Positions 55,002 through 64,000 of a stretch of 64,000 nucleotides of DNA are shown here, in pieces; position 1 is the stretch's first letter; every line of letters begins with the position of its first letter. The position numbers and the translations under genes are program-made. The stretch is from Ursus arctos. Lineage: Eukaryota; Chordata; Mammalia; Carnivora; Ursidae. Below the pieces are notes generated by a model that was not told the origin of the DNA, ran no database searches, and saw nothing but the letters and a program-made list of their open reading frames with translations. The stretch is taken from assembly GCF_023065955.2 (NCBI RefSeq), contig NW_026622997.1:34860025-34924024 (forward strand). Direction: 5' to 3'.

Positions 55002-57174
55002 GAATGACCGGCGGGCCCCCTAGCGGCTCAGGTGGCGGGGGAATGCAGGGTGAGTCCGGCGCTGGGTCTCGGGTCCCCAATCTCCGGCGTTGAGGCGCCA
55101 GGCCCCTTGGGTGGGGCCCCTCAGGAGCCCACCTAGAGTTAGTGTTAGCCCCCGGGAGGCCGGCAAGCCCGACCTGCTGGATGTGCGGCGAGCAGAGGGG
55201 TAGGCCGAGCTGAGGGTGCTGAGGAGTGGGAGCGTGGGCCCAACCGTTTTGGCGCGGGGGCCTTCGAAGGTCATCAGGGGCTAGGAGGGCCCTGCTCCTT
55301 CTCCCGCCTGAATGACCGGCGGCGTCCCTAGCGGCCGGAGTGGTGGGGGGCTGCAGGGTGATTCCACCGCTGGGGTTCGGTGGTTCCCAATCCCCGGCGT
55401 TGGGTCGCCAAGCCCCTTGGGAGGGGCCCCTCGGGGACCCACCTAGGGTTCGGGTTAGCCCCCAGGAGTCCGGCAGGTCCAATCCGCCTGCTGTGTTTCG
55501 AGCGGAGGGGCGGGTTGAGGTGAGGGCGCTGACTAGTGGGAACGTGGGCCCAAGCCCTTTGGGGCGGGGGGCCGTCGAAGGTCGGCGGGGGCTCGGAGGG
55601 CCCTGCCCCTTCTCCCGCCTGAATGACTGGAGGGCGCCCCTAGCGGCCCGGGTGGCGGGGGGCTGCAGGGTGAGTCCAGCGCTGGGGTTTGGAGGTTCCC
55701 AATCGCCGGCGTTGGGGCGCCAAGCCCCTTGGGATGGGCCCCTCGGGGACCCACCTGGGGTTTGGGTTAGCCCCCAGGAGGCCTTCAGGCCCAATCCCCT
55801 GGCTGTGTGGCTCGCAGTGGGGCGGGCCGAGGGGAGGGAGCTGGAGAGCGGGACCGTGGGCCCACAGGTTTTGGCGCGGGGGCCTTCGAAGGAGGTCGGG
55901 GATAGGAGGGCCCTGCCCCTTCTCCCGCCTGAATGACCGGCGGTGCCCCTAGCAGCCCGGGTGCCAGGGGGCTGCAGGGTGAGTACGGCCCTGGGGCTAA
56001 GACGTCCAGGATCCCTGGCGTGGCTGCGCAAGGCCCCTTGGAGGGGTCCCTCGGGGACCGCCCTAGGGTTAAGGTTACCCCCAGGTGGCCGGCAGGTCCG
56101 ATCCGCCTGCTGTCTTTCGAGCGGAGGGGCCGCTTGAGGTGAGGGCGCTGACTGGTGGGAACGTGGGCCCAAGCGCTTTGGGGCGGGGGGCCATCAAAGG
56201 TCGGCGGGGGCTCAGAGGGCCCTGCCCCTCCTCCAGCCCTGAATGAGCGGCAGCGCCCCTAGTGCCCAGGTGGTGGAGGGGCAGCAGTGTTAGTCTTGCC
56301 CTGGGGCTGGGGGTCCCCAATGCCTGGAGTTGCGGTGCCAGGCCCCTTGGGATGGGCTCTTCGGGGGCCCACCTAGGTTTAGGATTAGCCCTCAGGACGC
56401 CGGCAGGCAGGATCCACCGGCGGTGTGGCGAGCGGGGGGGTGGGGCGGAGGGGAGGGCGCTGGAGAGATGGAGCGAGGGCCCAAGTGTTTTGGCGCACGG
56501 GGCCTTCGAAGCTCGCCGGGGACTCGGAGGGCCCTACCCGTTCTCCCGCCCTGAATGACCGGTGGCGCCCCTACGGCCCAGGTGGCGGTGGGCTGCAGGG
56601 TGAGTCCAGTGCTGGGGTTTGGAGCTTCCCAATCCCCGGCGTTAGGGCGCCAGGCCCCTTGGATGGGGCCCCTCAGGAGCCCACCTAGAGGTCGGGTTAG
56701 CCCCCAGGAGTCCGGCAAGCCCGATCTGCTGGATGTGCAGCGAGCGGAGGGGCAGGCCGAGCTGAGGGCGCTGAGGAGTGGGAACGTGGGCCCAAGCGCT
56801 TTGGGGCGGGGGCCATCGAAGGTCCGCGGGGGCTCGGAGGGCCCTGCCCCTTCTCCAGCCCTCAATGAGAGACAGCGCCCCTAGTGGCCCAGGTGGTGGA
56901 CGGCAGCAGTGGTAGTCTGGCCCTGGGGCTCGGGGGTCCCCAATCCCCAGCGTTGCAGCCCCAGGCCCCTTGTCAGGGGCCTCTCGGGGACTGACCTAGG
57001 GTTAGGGTTAGCAAGAAGGATGCCGGCAGGCCCGAAATGCCCGCTTTGCAGCGAGTGGAGGGGCGAGCGGAGTGAGGGCGCTGGCGAGCTGGAGCCTTGG
57101 CCCAAACATTTTGGAGCGGGGGGGCCTTCGAAGGTTGCCTGCGGCACAGAGGGCCCTGCCCGTTCTCACGCCCT
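55002..57174 (+). repeat. HOR copy 30, 7-mer, 2,173 bp
   Basis: Monomer starts are 55002, 55310, 55621, 55931, 56241, 56553 and 56863. Same haplotype as copy 22, with gactggagggcg in C and cctgcggcac in G. Confidence 0.95.
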
Positions 57175-59347
57175 GAATGACCGGCGGGCCCCCTAGCGGC
57201 TCAGGTGGCGGGGGAATGCAGGGTGAGTCCGGCGCTGGGTCTCGGGTCCCCAATCTCCGGCGTTGAGGCGCCAGGCCCCTTGGGTGGGGCCCCTCAGGAA
57301 CCCACCTAGAGTTAGTGTTAGCCCCCGGGAGGCCGGCAAGCCCGACCTGCTGGATGTGCGGCGAGCAGAGGGGTAGGCCGAGCTGAGGGTGCTGAGGAGT
57401 GGGAGCGTGGGCCCAACCGTTTTGGCGCGGGGGCCTTCGAAGGTCATCAGGGGCTAGGAGGGCCCTGCTCCTTCTCCCGCCTGAATGACCGGCGGCGTCC
57501 CTAGCGGCCGGAGTGGTGGGGGGCTGCAGGGTGATTCCGCCGCTGGGGTTCGGTGGTTCCCAATCCCCGGCGTTGGGTCGCCAAGCCCCTTGGGAGGGGC
57601 CCCTCGGGGACCCACCTAGGGTTCGGGTTAGCCCCCAGGAGTCCGGCAGGTCCAATCCGCCTGCTGTGTTTCGAGCGGAGGGGCGGGTTGAGGTGAGGGC
57701 GCTGACTAGTGGGAACGTGGGCCCAAGCCCTTTGGGGCGGGGGGGCCGTCGAAGGTCGGCGGGGGCTCGGAGGGCCCTGCCCCTTCTCCCGCCTGAATGA
57801 CTGGGGGGCGCCCCTAGCGGCCCGGGTGGCGGGGGGCTGCAGGGTGAGTCCAGCGCTGGGGTTTGGAGGTTCCCAATCGCCGGCGTTGGGGCGCCAAGCC
57901 CCTTGGGATGGGCCCCTCGGAGACCCACCTGGGGTTTGGGTTAGCCCCCAGGAGGCCTTCAGGCCCAATCCCCTGGCTGTGTGGCTCGCGGTGGGGCGGG
58001 CCGAGGGGAGGGAGCTGGAGAGCGGGACCGTGGGCCCACAGGTTTTGGCGCGGGGGCCTTCGAAGGAGGTCGGGGATAGGAGGGCCCTGCCCCTTCTCCC
58101 GCCTGAATGACCGGCGGTGCCCCTAGCAGCCCGGGTGCCAGGGGGCTGCAGGGTGAGTACGGCCCTGGGGCTAAGACGTCCAGGATCCCCGGCGTGGCTG
58201 CGCAAGGCCCCTTGGAGGGGTCCCTCGGGGACCGCCCTAGGGTTAAGGTTACCCCCAGGTGGCCGGCAGGTCCGATCCGCCTGCTGTCTTTCGAGCGGAG
58301 GGGCCGCTTGAGGTGAGGGCGCTGACTGGTGGGAACGTGGGCCCAAGCGCTTTGGGGCGGGGGGCCATCAAAGGTCGGCGGGGGCTCAGAGGGCCCTGCC
58401 CCTCCTCCAGCCCTGAATGAGCGGCAGCGCCCCTAGTGCCCAGGTGGTGGAGGGGCAGCAGTGTTAGTCTTGCCCTGGGGCTGGGGGTCCCCAATGCCTG
58501 GAGTTGCGGTGCCAGGCCCCTTGGGATGGGCTCTTCGGGGGCCCACCTAGGTTTAGGATTAGCCCTCAGGACGCCGGCAGGCAGGATCCACCGGCGGTGT
58601 GGCGAGCGGGGGGTGGGGCGGAGGGGAGGGCGCTGGAGAGATGGAGCGAGGGCCCAAGTGTTTTGGCGCACGGGGCCTTCGAAGCTCGCCGGGGACTCGG
58701 AGGGCCCTACCCGTTCTCCCGCCCTGAATGACCGGTGGCGCCCCTACGGCCCAGGTGGCGGTGGGCTGCAGGGTGAGTCCAGTGCTGGGGTTTGGAGCTT
58801 CCCAATCCCCGGCGTTAGGGCGCCAGGCCCCTTGGATGGGGCCCCTCAGGAGCCCACCTAGAGGTCGGGTTAGCCCCCAGGAGTCCGGCAAGCCCGATCT
58901 GCTGGATGTGCAGCGAGCGGAGGGGCAGGCCGAGCTGAGGGCGCTGAGGAGTGGGAACGTGGGCCCAAGCGCTTTGGGGCGGGGGCCATCGAAGGTCCGC
59001 GGGGGCTCGGAGGGCCCTGCCCCTTCTCCAGCCCTGAATGAGAGACAGCGCCCCTAGTGGCCCAGGTGGTGGACGGCAGCAGTGGTAGTCTGGCCCTGGG
59101 GCTCGGGGGTCCCCAATCCCCAGCGTTGCAGCCCCAGGCCCCTTGTCAGGGGCCTCTCGGGGACTGACCTAGGGTTAGGGTTAGCAAGAAGGATGCCGGC
59201 AGGCCCGAAATGCCCGCTTTGCAGCGAGTGGAGGGGCGAGCGGAGTGAGGGCGCTGGCGAGCTGGAGCCTTGGCCCAAACATTTTGGAGCGGGGGGGCCT
59301 TCGAAGGTTGCCTGTGGCACAGAGGGCCCTGCCCGTTCTCACGCCCT
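57175..59347 (+). repeat. HOR copy 31, 7-mer, 2,173 bp
   Basis: Monomer starts are 57175, 57483, 57795, 58105, 58415, 58726 and 59036. A has the gcggctcagg and gggggaatgcagg pair of the copy 22 haplotype, but B is 312 bp and E 311 bp, so the copy is mosaic. Private changes are caggaaccc in A and ctcggagaccc in C. G starts gaatgagag. Confidence 0.94.
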
Positions 59348-61521
59348 GAATGACCGGCGGGCCCCCTAGCGGCCCAGGTGGCGGGGGGCTGCAGGGTGAG
59401 TCCGGCGCTGGGTCTCGGGTCCCCAATCTCCGGCGTTGAGGCGCCAGGCCCCTTGGGTGGGGCCCCTCAGGAGTCCACCTAGAGTTAGTTTAGCCCCCGG
59501 GAGGCCGGCAAGCCCGACCTGCTGGATGTGCGGTGAGCAGAGGGGTAGGCCGAGCTGAGGGTGCTGAGGAGTGGGAGCGTGGGCCCAACCGTTTTGGCGC
59601 GGGGGCCTTCGAAGGTCATCAGGGGCTAGGAGGGCCCTGCTCCTTCTCCCGCCTGAATGACCGGCGGCGTCCCTAGCGGCCGGAGTGGTGGGGGGCTGCA
59701 GGGTGATTCCGCCGCTGGGGTTCGGTGGTTCCCAATCCCCGGCGTTGGGTCGCCAAGCCCCTTGGGAGGGGCCCCTCGGGGACCCACCTAGGGTTCGGGT
59801 TAGCCCCCAGGAGTCCGGCAGGTCCAATCCGCCTGCTGTGTTTCGAGCGGAGGGGCGGGTTGAGGTGAGGGCGCTGACTAGTGGGAACGTGGGCCCAAGC
59901 CCTTTGGGGCGGGGGGGCCGTCGAAGGTCGGCGGGGGCTCGGAGGGCCCTGCCCCTTCTCCCGCCTGAATGACTGGGGGGCGCCCCTAGCGGCCCGGGTG
60001 GCGGGGGGCTGCAGGGTGAGTCCAGCGCTGGGGTTTGGAGGTTCCCAATCGCCGGCGTTGGGGCGCCAAGCCCCTTGGGATGGGCCCCTCGGGGACCCAC
60101 CTGGGGTTTGGGTTAGCCCCCAGGAGGCCTTCAGGCCCAATCCCCTGGCTGTGTGGCTCGCGGTGGGGTGGGCCGAGGGGAGGGAGCTGGAGAGCGGGAC
60201 CGTGGGCCCACAGGTTTTGGCGCGGGGGCCTTCGAAGGAGGTCGGGGATAGGAGGGCCCTGCCCCTTCTCCCGCCTGAATGACCGGCGGTGCCCCTAGCA
60301 GCCCGGGTGCCAGGGGGCTGCAGGGTGAGTACGGCCCTGGGGCTAAGACGTCCAGGATCCCCGGCGTGGCTGCGCAAGGCCCCTTGGAGGGGTCCCTCGG
60401 GGACCGCCCTAGGGTTAAGGTTACCCCCAGGTGGCCGGCAGGTCCGATCCGCCTGCTGTCTTTCGAGCGGAGGGGCCGCTTGAGGTGAGGGCGCTGACTG
60501 GTGGGAACGTGGGCCCAAGCGCTTTGGGGCGGGGGGCCATCAAAGGTCGGCGGGGGCTCAGAGGGCCCTGCCCCTCCTCCAGCCCTGAATGAGCGGCAGC
60601 GCCCCTAGTGCCCAGGTGGTGGAGGGGCAGCAGTGTTAGTCTTGCCCTGGGGCTGGGGGTCCCCAATGCCTGGAGTTGCGGTGCCAGGCCCCTTGGGATG
60701 GGCTCTTCGGGGGCCCACCTAGGTTTAGGATTAGCCCTCAGGACGCCGGCAGGCAGGATCCACCGGCGGTGTGGCGAGCGGGGGGGTGGGGCGGAGGGGA
60801 GGGCGCTGGAGAGATGGAGCGAGGGCCCAAGTGTTTTGGCGCACGGGGCCTTCGAAGCTCGCCGGGGACTCGGAGGGCCCTACCCGTTCTCCCGCCCTGA
60901 ATGACCGGTGGCGCCCCTACGGCCCAGGTGGCGGTGGGCTGCAGGGTGAGTCCAGTGCTGGGGTTTGGAGCTTCCCAATCCCCGGCGTTAGGGCGCCAGG
61001 CCCCTTGGATGGGGCCCCTCAGGAGCCCACCTAGAGGTCGGGTTAGCCCCCAGGAGTCCGGCAAGCCCGATCTGCTGGATGTGCAGCGAGCGGAGGGGCA
61101 GGCCGAGCTGAGGGCGCTGAGGAGTGGGAACGTGGGCCCAAGCGCTTTGGGGCGGGGGCCATCGAAGGTCCGCGGGGGCTCGGAGGGCCCTGCCCCTTCT
61201 CCAGCCCTCAATGAGAGACAGCGCCCCTAGTGGCCCAGGTGGTGGACGGCAGCAGTGGTAGTCTGGCCCTGGGGCTCGGGGGTCCCCAATCCCCAGCGTT
61301 GCAGCCCCAGGCCCCTTGTCAGGGGCCTCTCGGGGACTGACCTAGGGTTAGGGTTAGCAAGAAGGATGCCGGCAGGCCCGAAATGCCCGCTTTGCAGCGA
61401 GAGGAGGGGCGAGCGGAGTGAGGGCGCTGGCGAGCTGGAGCCTTGGCCCAAACATTTTGGAGCGGGGGGGGCCTTCGAAGGTTGCCTGCGGCACAGAGGG
61501 CCCTGCCCGTTCTCACGCCCT
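59348..61521 (+). repeat. HOR copy 32, 7-mer, 2,174 bp
   Basis: Monomer starts are 59348, 59655, 59967, 60277, 60587, 60899 and 61209. A lacks one base (gttagtttagcccc) and has caggagtccacc and gcggtgagc; C has ggtggggtggg; E is 312 bp; G has gagaggagg with gcgagcgg and 8 G. Confidence 0.94.
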
Positions 61522-62453
61522 GAATGACCGGCGGGCCCCCTAGCGGCCCAGGTGGCGGGGGGCTGCAGGGTGAGTCCGGCGCTGGGTCTCGGGTCCCCAA
61601 TCTCCGTTGTTGAGGCGCCAGGCCCCTTGGGTGGGGCTCCTCAGGAGCCCACCTAGAGTTAGTGTTAGCCCCCGGGAGGCCGGCAAGCCCGACCTGCTGG
61701 ATGTGCGCCGAACGGGGGGTGGGGTGGAGGGGAGGGCGCTGGAGAGATGGAGCGAGGGCCCAAGTGTTTTGGCGCACGGGGCCTTCGAAGCTCGCCGGGG
61801 ACTCGGAGGGCCCTACCCGTTCTCCCGCCCTGAATGACCGGTGGCGCCCCTACGGCCCAGGTGGCGGTGGGCTGCAGGGTGAGTCCAGTGCTGGGGTTTG
61901 GAGCTTCCCAATCCCCGGCGTTAGGGCGCCAGGCCCCTTGGATGGGGCCCCTCAGGAGCCCACCTAGAGGTCGGGTTAGCCCCCAGGAGTCCGGCAAGCC
62001 CGATCTGCTGGATGTGTAGCGAGCGGAGGGGCAGGCCGAGCTGAGGGCGCTGAGGAGTGGGAACGTGGGCCCAAGCCCTTTGGGGCGGGGGCCATCGAAG
62101 GTCCGCGGGGGCTCGGAGGGCCCTGCCCCTTCTCCAGCCCTGAATGATAGACAGCGCCCCTAGTGGCCCAGGTGGTGGACGGCAGCAGTGGTAGTCTGGC
62201 CCTGGGGCTCGGGGGTCCCCAATCCCCAGCGTTGCAGCCCCAGGCCCCTTGTCAGGGGCCTCTCGGGGACTGACCTAGGGTTAGGGTTAGCAAGAAGGAT
62301 GCCGGCAGGCCCGAAATGCCCGCTTTGCAGCGAGTGGAGGGGCGAGCGGAGTGAGGGCGCTGGCGAGCTGGAGCCTTGGCCCAAACATTTTGGAGCGGGG
62401 GGGCCTTCGAAGGTTGCCTGCGGCACAGAGGGCCCTGCCCGTTCTCACGCCCT
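61522..62453 (+). repeat. HOR copy 33, 3-mer A/E-F-G, 932 bp
   Basis: Monomer starts are 61522, 61832 and 62142. F has gatgtgtagcg and aagccctttgg; G begins gaatgatag, as in copy 16. It therefore resembles the first 3-mer (31092) more than the 40-55 kb group, which has gctagatgggcag and gctgtgctgcgag. Confidence 0.94.
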
Positions 62454-64000
62454 GAATGACCGGCGGGCCCCCTAGCGGCCCAGGTGGCGGGGGGCTGCAG
62501 GGTGAGTCCGGCGGTGGGTCTCGGGTCCCCAATCTCCGGCGTTGAGGCGCCAGGCCCCTTGGGTGGGGCCCCTCAGGAGCCCACCTAGAGTTAGTGTTAG
62601 CCCCCGGGAGGCCGGCAAGCCCAACCTGCTGGATGTGCGGCGAGCAGAGGGGTAGGCCGAGCTGAGGGTGCTGAGGAGTGGGAGCGTGGGCCCAACCGTT
62701 TTGGCGCGGGGGCCTTCGAAGGTCATCAGGGGCTAGGAGGGCCCTGCTCCTTCTCCCGCCTGAATGACCGGCGGCGTCCCTAGCGGCCGGAGTGGTGGGG
62801 GGCTGCAGGGTGATTCCACCGCTGGGGTTCGGTGGTTCCCAATCCCCGGCGTTGGGTCGCCAAGCCCCTTGGGAGGGGCCCCTCGGGGACCCACCTAGGG
62901 TTCGGGTTAGCCCCCAGGAGTCCGGCAGGTCCAATCCGCCTGCTGTGTTTCGAGCGGAGGGGCGGGTTGAGGTGAGGGCGCTGACTAGTGGGAACGTGGG
63001 CCCAAGCCCTTTGGGGCGGGGGGCCGTCGAAGGTCGGCGGGGGCTCGGAGGGCCCTGCCCCTTCTCCCGCCTGAATGACTGGGGGGCGCCCCTAGCGGCC
63101 CGGGTGGCGGGGGGCTGCAGGGTGAGTCCAGCGCTGGGGTTTGGAGGTTCCCAATCGCCGGCGTTGGGGCGCCAAGCCCCTTGGGATGGGCCCCTCGGGG
63201 ACCCACCTGGGGTTTGGGTTAGCCCCCAGGAGGCCTTCAGGCCCAATCCCCTGGCTGTGTGGCTCGCAGTGGGGCGGGCCGAGGGGAGGGAGCTGGAGAG
63301 CGGGACCGTGGGCCCACAGGTTTTGGCGCGGGGGCCTTCGAAGGAGGTCGGGGATAGGAGGGCCCTGCCCCTTCTCCCGCCTGAATGACCGGCGGTGCCC
63401 CTAGCAGCCCGGGTGCCAGGGGGCTGCAGGGTGAGTACGGCCCTGGGGCTAAGACGTCCAGGATCCCCGGCGTGGCTGCGCAAGGCCCCTTGGAGGGGTC
63501 CCTCGGGGACCGCCCTAGGGTTAAGGTTACCCCCAGGTGGCCGGCAGGTCCGATCCGCCTGCTGTCTTTCGAGCGGAGGGGCCGCTTGAGGTGAGGGCGC
63601 TGACTGGTGGGAACGTGGGCCCAAGCGCTTTGGGGCGGGGGGCCATCAAAGGTCGGCGGGGGCTCAGAGGGCCCTGCCCCTCCTCCAGCCCTGAATGAGC
63701 GGCAGCGCCCCTAGTGCCCAGGTGGTGGAGGGGCAGCAGTGTTAGTCTTGCCCTGGGGCTGGGGGTCCCCAATGCCTGGAGTTGCGGTGCCAGGCCCCTT
63801 GGGATGGGCTCTTCGGGGGCCCACCTAGGTTTAGGATTAGCCCTCAGGACGCCGGCAGGCAGGATCCACCGGCGGTGTGGCGAGCGGGGGGGTGGGGCGG
63901 AGGGGAGGGCGCTGGAGAGATGGAGCGAGGGCCCAAGTGTTTTGGCGCACGGGGCCTTCGAAGCTCGCCGGGGACTCGGAGGGCCCTACCCGTTCTCCCG
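62454..64000 (+). repeat. HOR copy 34, partial (A-B-C-D and nearly all of E)
   Basis: Monomer starts are 62454, 62762, 63073, 63383 and 63693; the window ends about 4 bases before the expected end of E. A has ggcggtgggt and cccaacctg; B is the 311-bp form, C has cgcagtgg and E has the extra G, so A resembles copy 17 while B-E resemble copy 22. Confidence 0.94.

Larger units (their letters stand above)
48791..57174 (+). repeat. Super-repeat unit 2: HOR pattern 3-7-7-3-7, 8,384 bp
   Basis: Copies 26-30, directly following unit 1. Markers of the paired units agree (gctagatgggcag, gggggaatgcagg, gagtctggc, gagaggagg). The pairing is not perfect: caggagtccacc and cccctatggccc are in copies 24 and 26, not 21 or 29, showing a second, 3,105-bp step of exchange. 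Confidence 0.83.
1..64000 (+). repeat. GC-rich satellite array, ~310-bp monomer, 7-type higher-order repeat
   Basis: The entire window is head-to-tail copies of a monomer of about 310 bp (308-316 bp by type). Seven types recur in the order A-B-C-D-E-F-G. Landmarks shared by the types are a start at gaatga or caatga, GGCCCCTTGG near +100, a telomere-like stretch near +134, GTGGGCCCA near +230 and GAGGGCCCT near the end. Each monomer type differs from the others at many sites, while copies of one type are almost identical across the window, as expected of a higher-order repeat homogenised by unequal exchange. I found no inverted monomer, no interspersed element and no non-satellite spacer. Bases 1-10 are the last bases of a G monomer whose start lies outside the window. 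Confidence 0.98.

Noticed and set aside
1..64000. CRISPR array
   Set aside because: The repeats are about 310 bp without short repeats and unique spacers, and there are no cas genes.
1..64000. rDNA spacer or ribosomal RNA repeat
   Set aside because: No stretch resembling conserved 18S, 5.8S, 28S or 5S sequence is present.
1..64000. D4Z4/DUX4-type or DXZ4-type macrosatellite
   Set aside because: The units are about 2.2 kb HORs built of 310-bp monomers, not about 3-kb single units, and no homeobox or other conserved frame is seen.
1..64000. Identity with the feline FA-SAT satellite
   Set aside because: Shared traits are high GC and a TTAGGG hexamer, but FA-SAT has a monomer of about 483 bp and I cannot compare the sequences here. 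Kept only as a search target.
1..64000. A previously undescribed gene system (defence, biosynthetic or mobile)
   Set aside because: No coding region is supported anywhere in the window. The interest here is structural and evolutionary.

Overview
The whole 64 kb window is one uninterrupted tandem satellite array. I see no protein-coding gene, RNA gene, transposon, CRISPR array or unique sequence. The basic monomer is about 310 bp, very rich in G+C and CpG, and all copies lie in the same orientation. Seven diverged monomer types, called A to G here, follow a fixed order and form a higher-order repeat (HOR) of about 2,173 bp. From position 11 there are 33 complete HOR copies and one cut off by the right edge. 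Of these, 21 are full 7-mers (A-B-C-D-E-F-G), 6 are 6-mers in which D and E are fused into one hybrid (1,862 bp; one is 1,890 bp because of an internal duplication), and 6 are 3-mers in which A and E are fused (932 bp: A/E-F-G).

Layout: 1-20,814 mixes 7-mers and 6-mers and contains a near-identical large-scale duplication (about 1-6,960 repeated at about 8,385-15,340). 20,815-31,091 has a 6-7-7 / 6-7 pattern with a second duplication and a 28-bp local duplication at 27,083. 31,092-40,405 starts with the first 3-mer, then one 6-mer and three 7-mers. 40,406-57,174 is a two-copy super-repeat of 3-7-7-3-7 HORs (8,385 and 8,384 bp). 57,175-64,000 returns to mostly 7-mers with one more 3-mer.

Organism: every monomer carries a telomere-like stretch at the same internal position. 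In type G it is an intact run of two and a half TTAGGG units, the telomere sequence of vertebrates (and of many fungi). With megasatellite-scale HOR organisation this points to a vertebrate, probably mammalian, heterochromatic block (centromeric, pericentromeric or subtelomeric). This is inference; I cannot name the species. The feline satellite FA-SAT is a known GC-rich satellite containing TTAGGG, but its monomer is about 483 bp, so identity is not claimed.

The features of interest are structural. There is a conserved hairpin just upstream of the telomere-like site, canonical G-quadruplex motifs in types C and E, a near-miss CENP-B-box-like motif in type C, a CTCF-core-like motif in type D, and a clear record of unequal exchange (hybrid monomers each with a single origin, nested super-repeats). 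Many long open frames exist on both strands, but they are by-products of stop-poor GC-rich repeats. Coordinates were counted by hand, with monomer starts set at the gaatga/caatga position.
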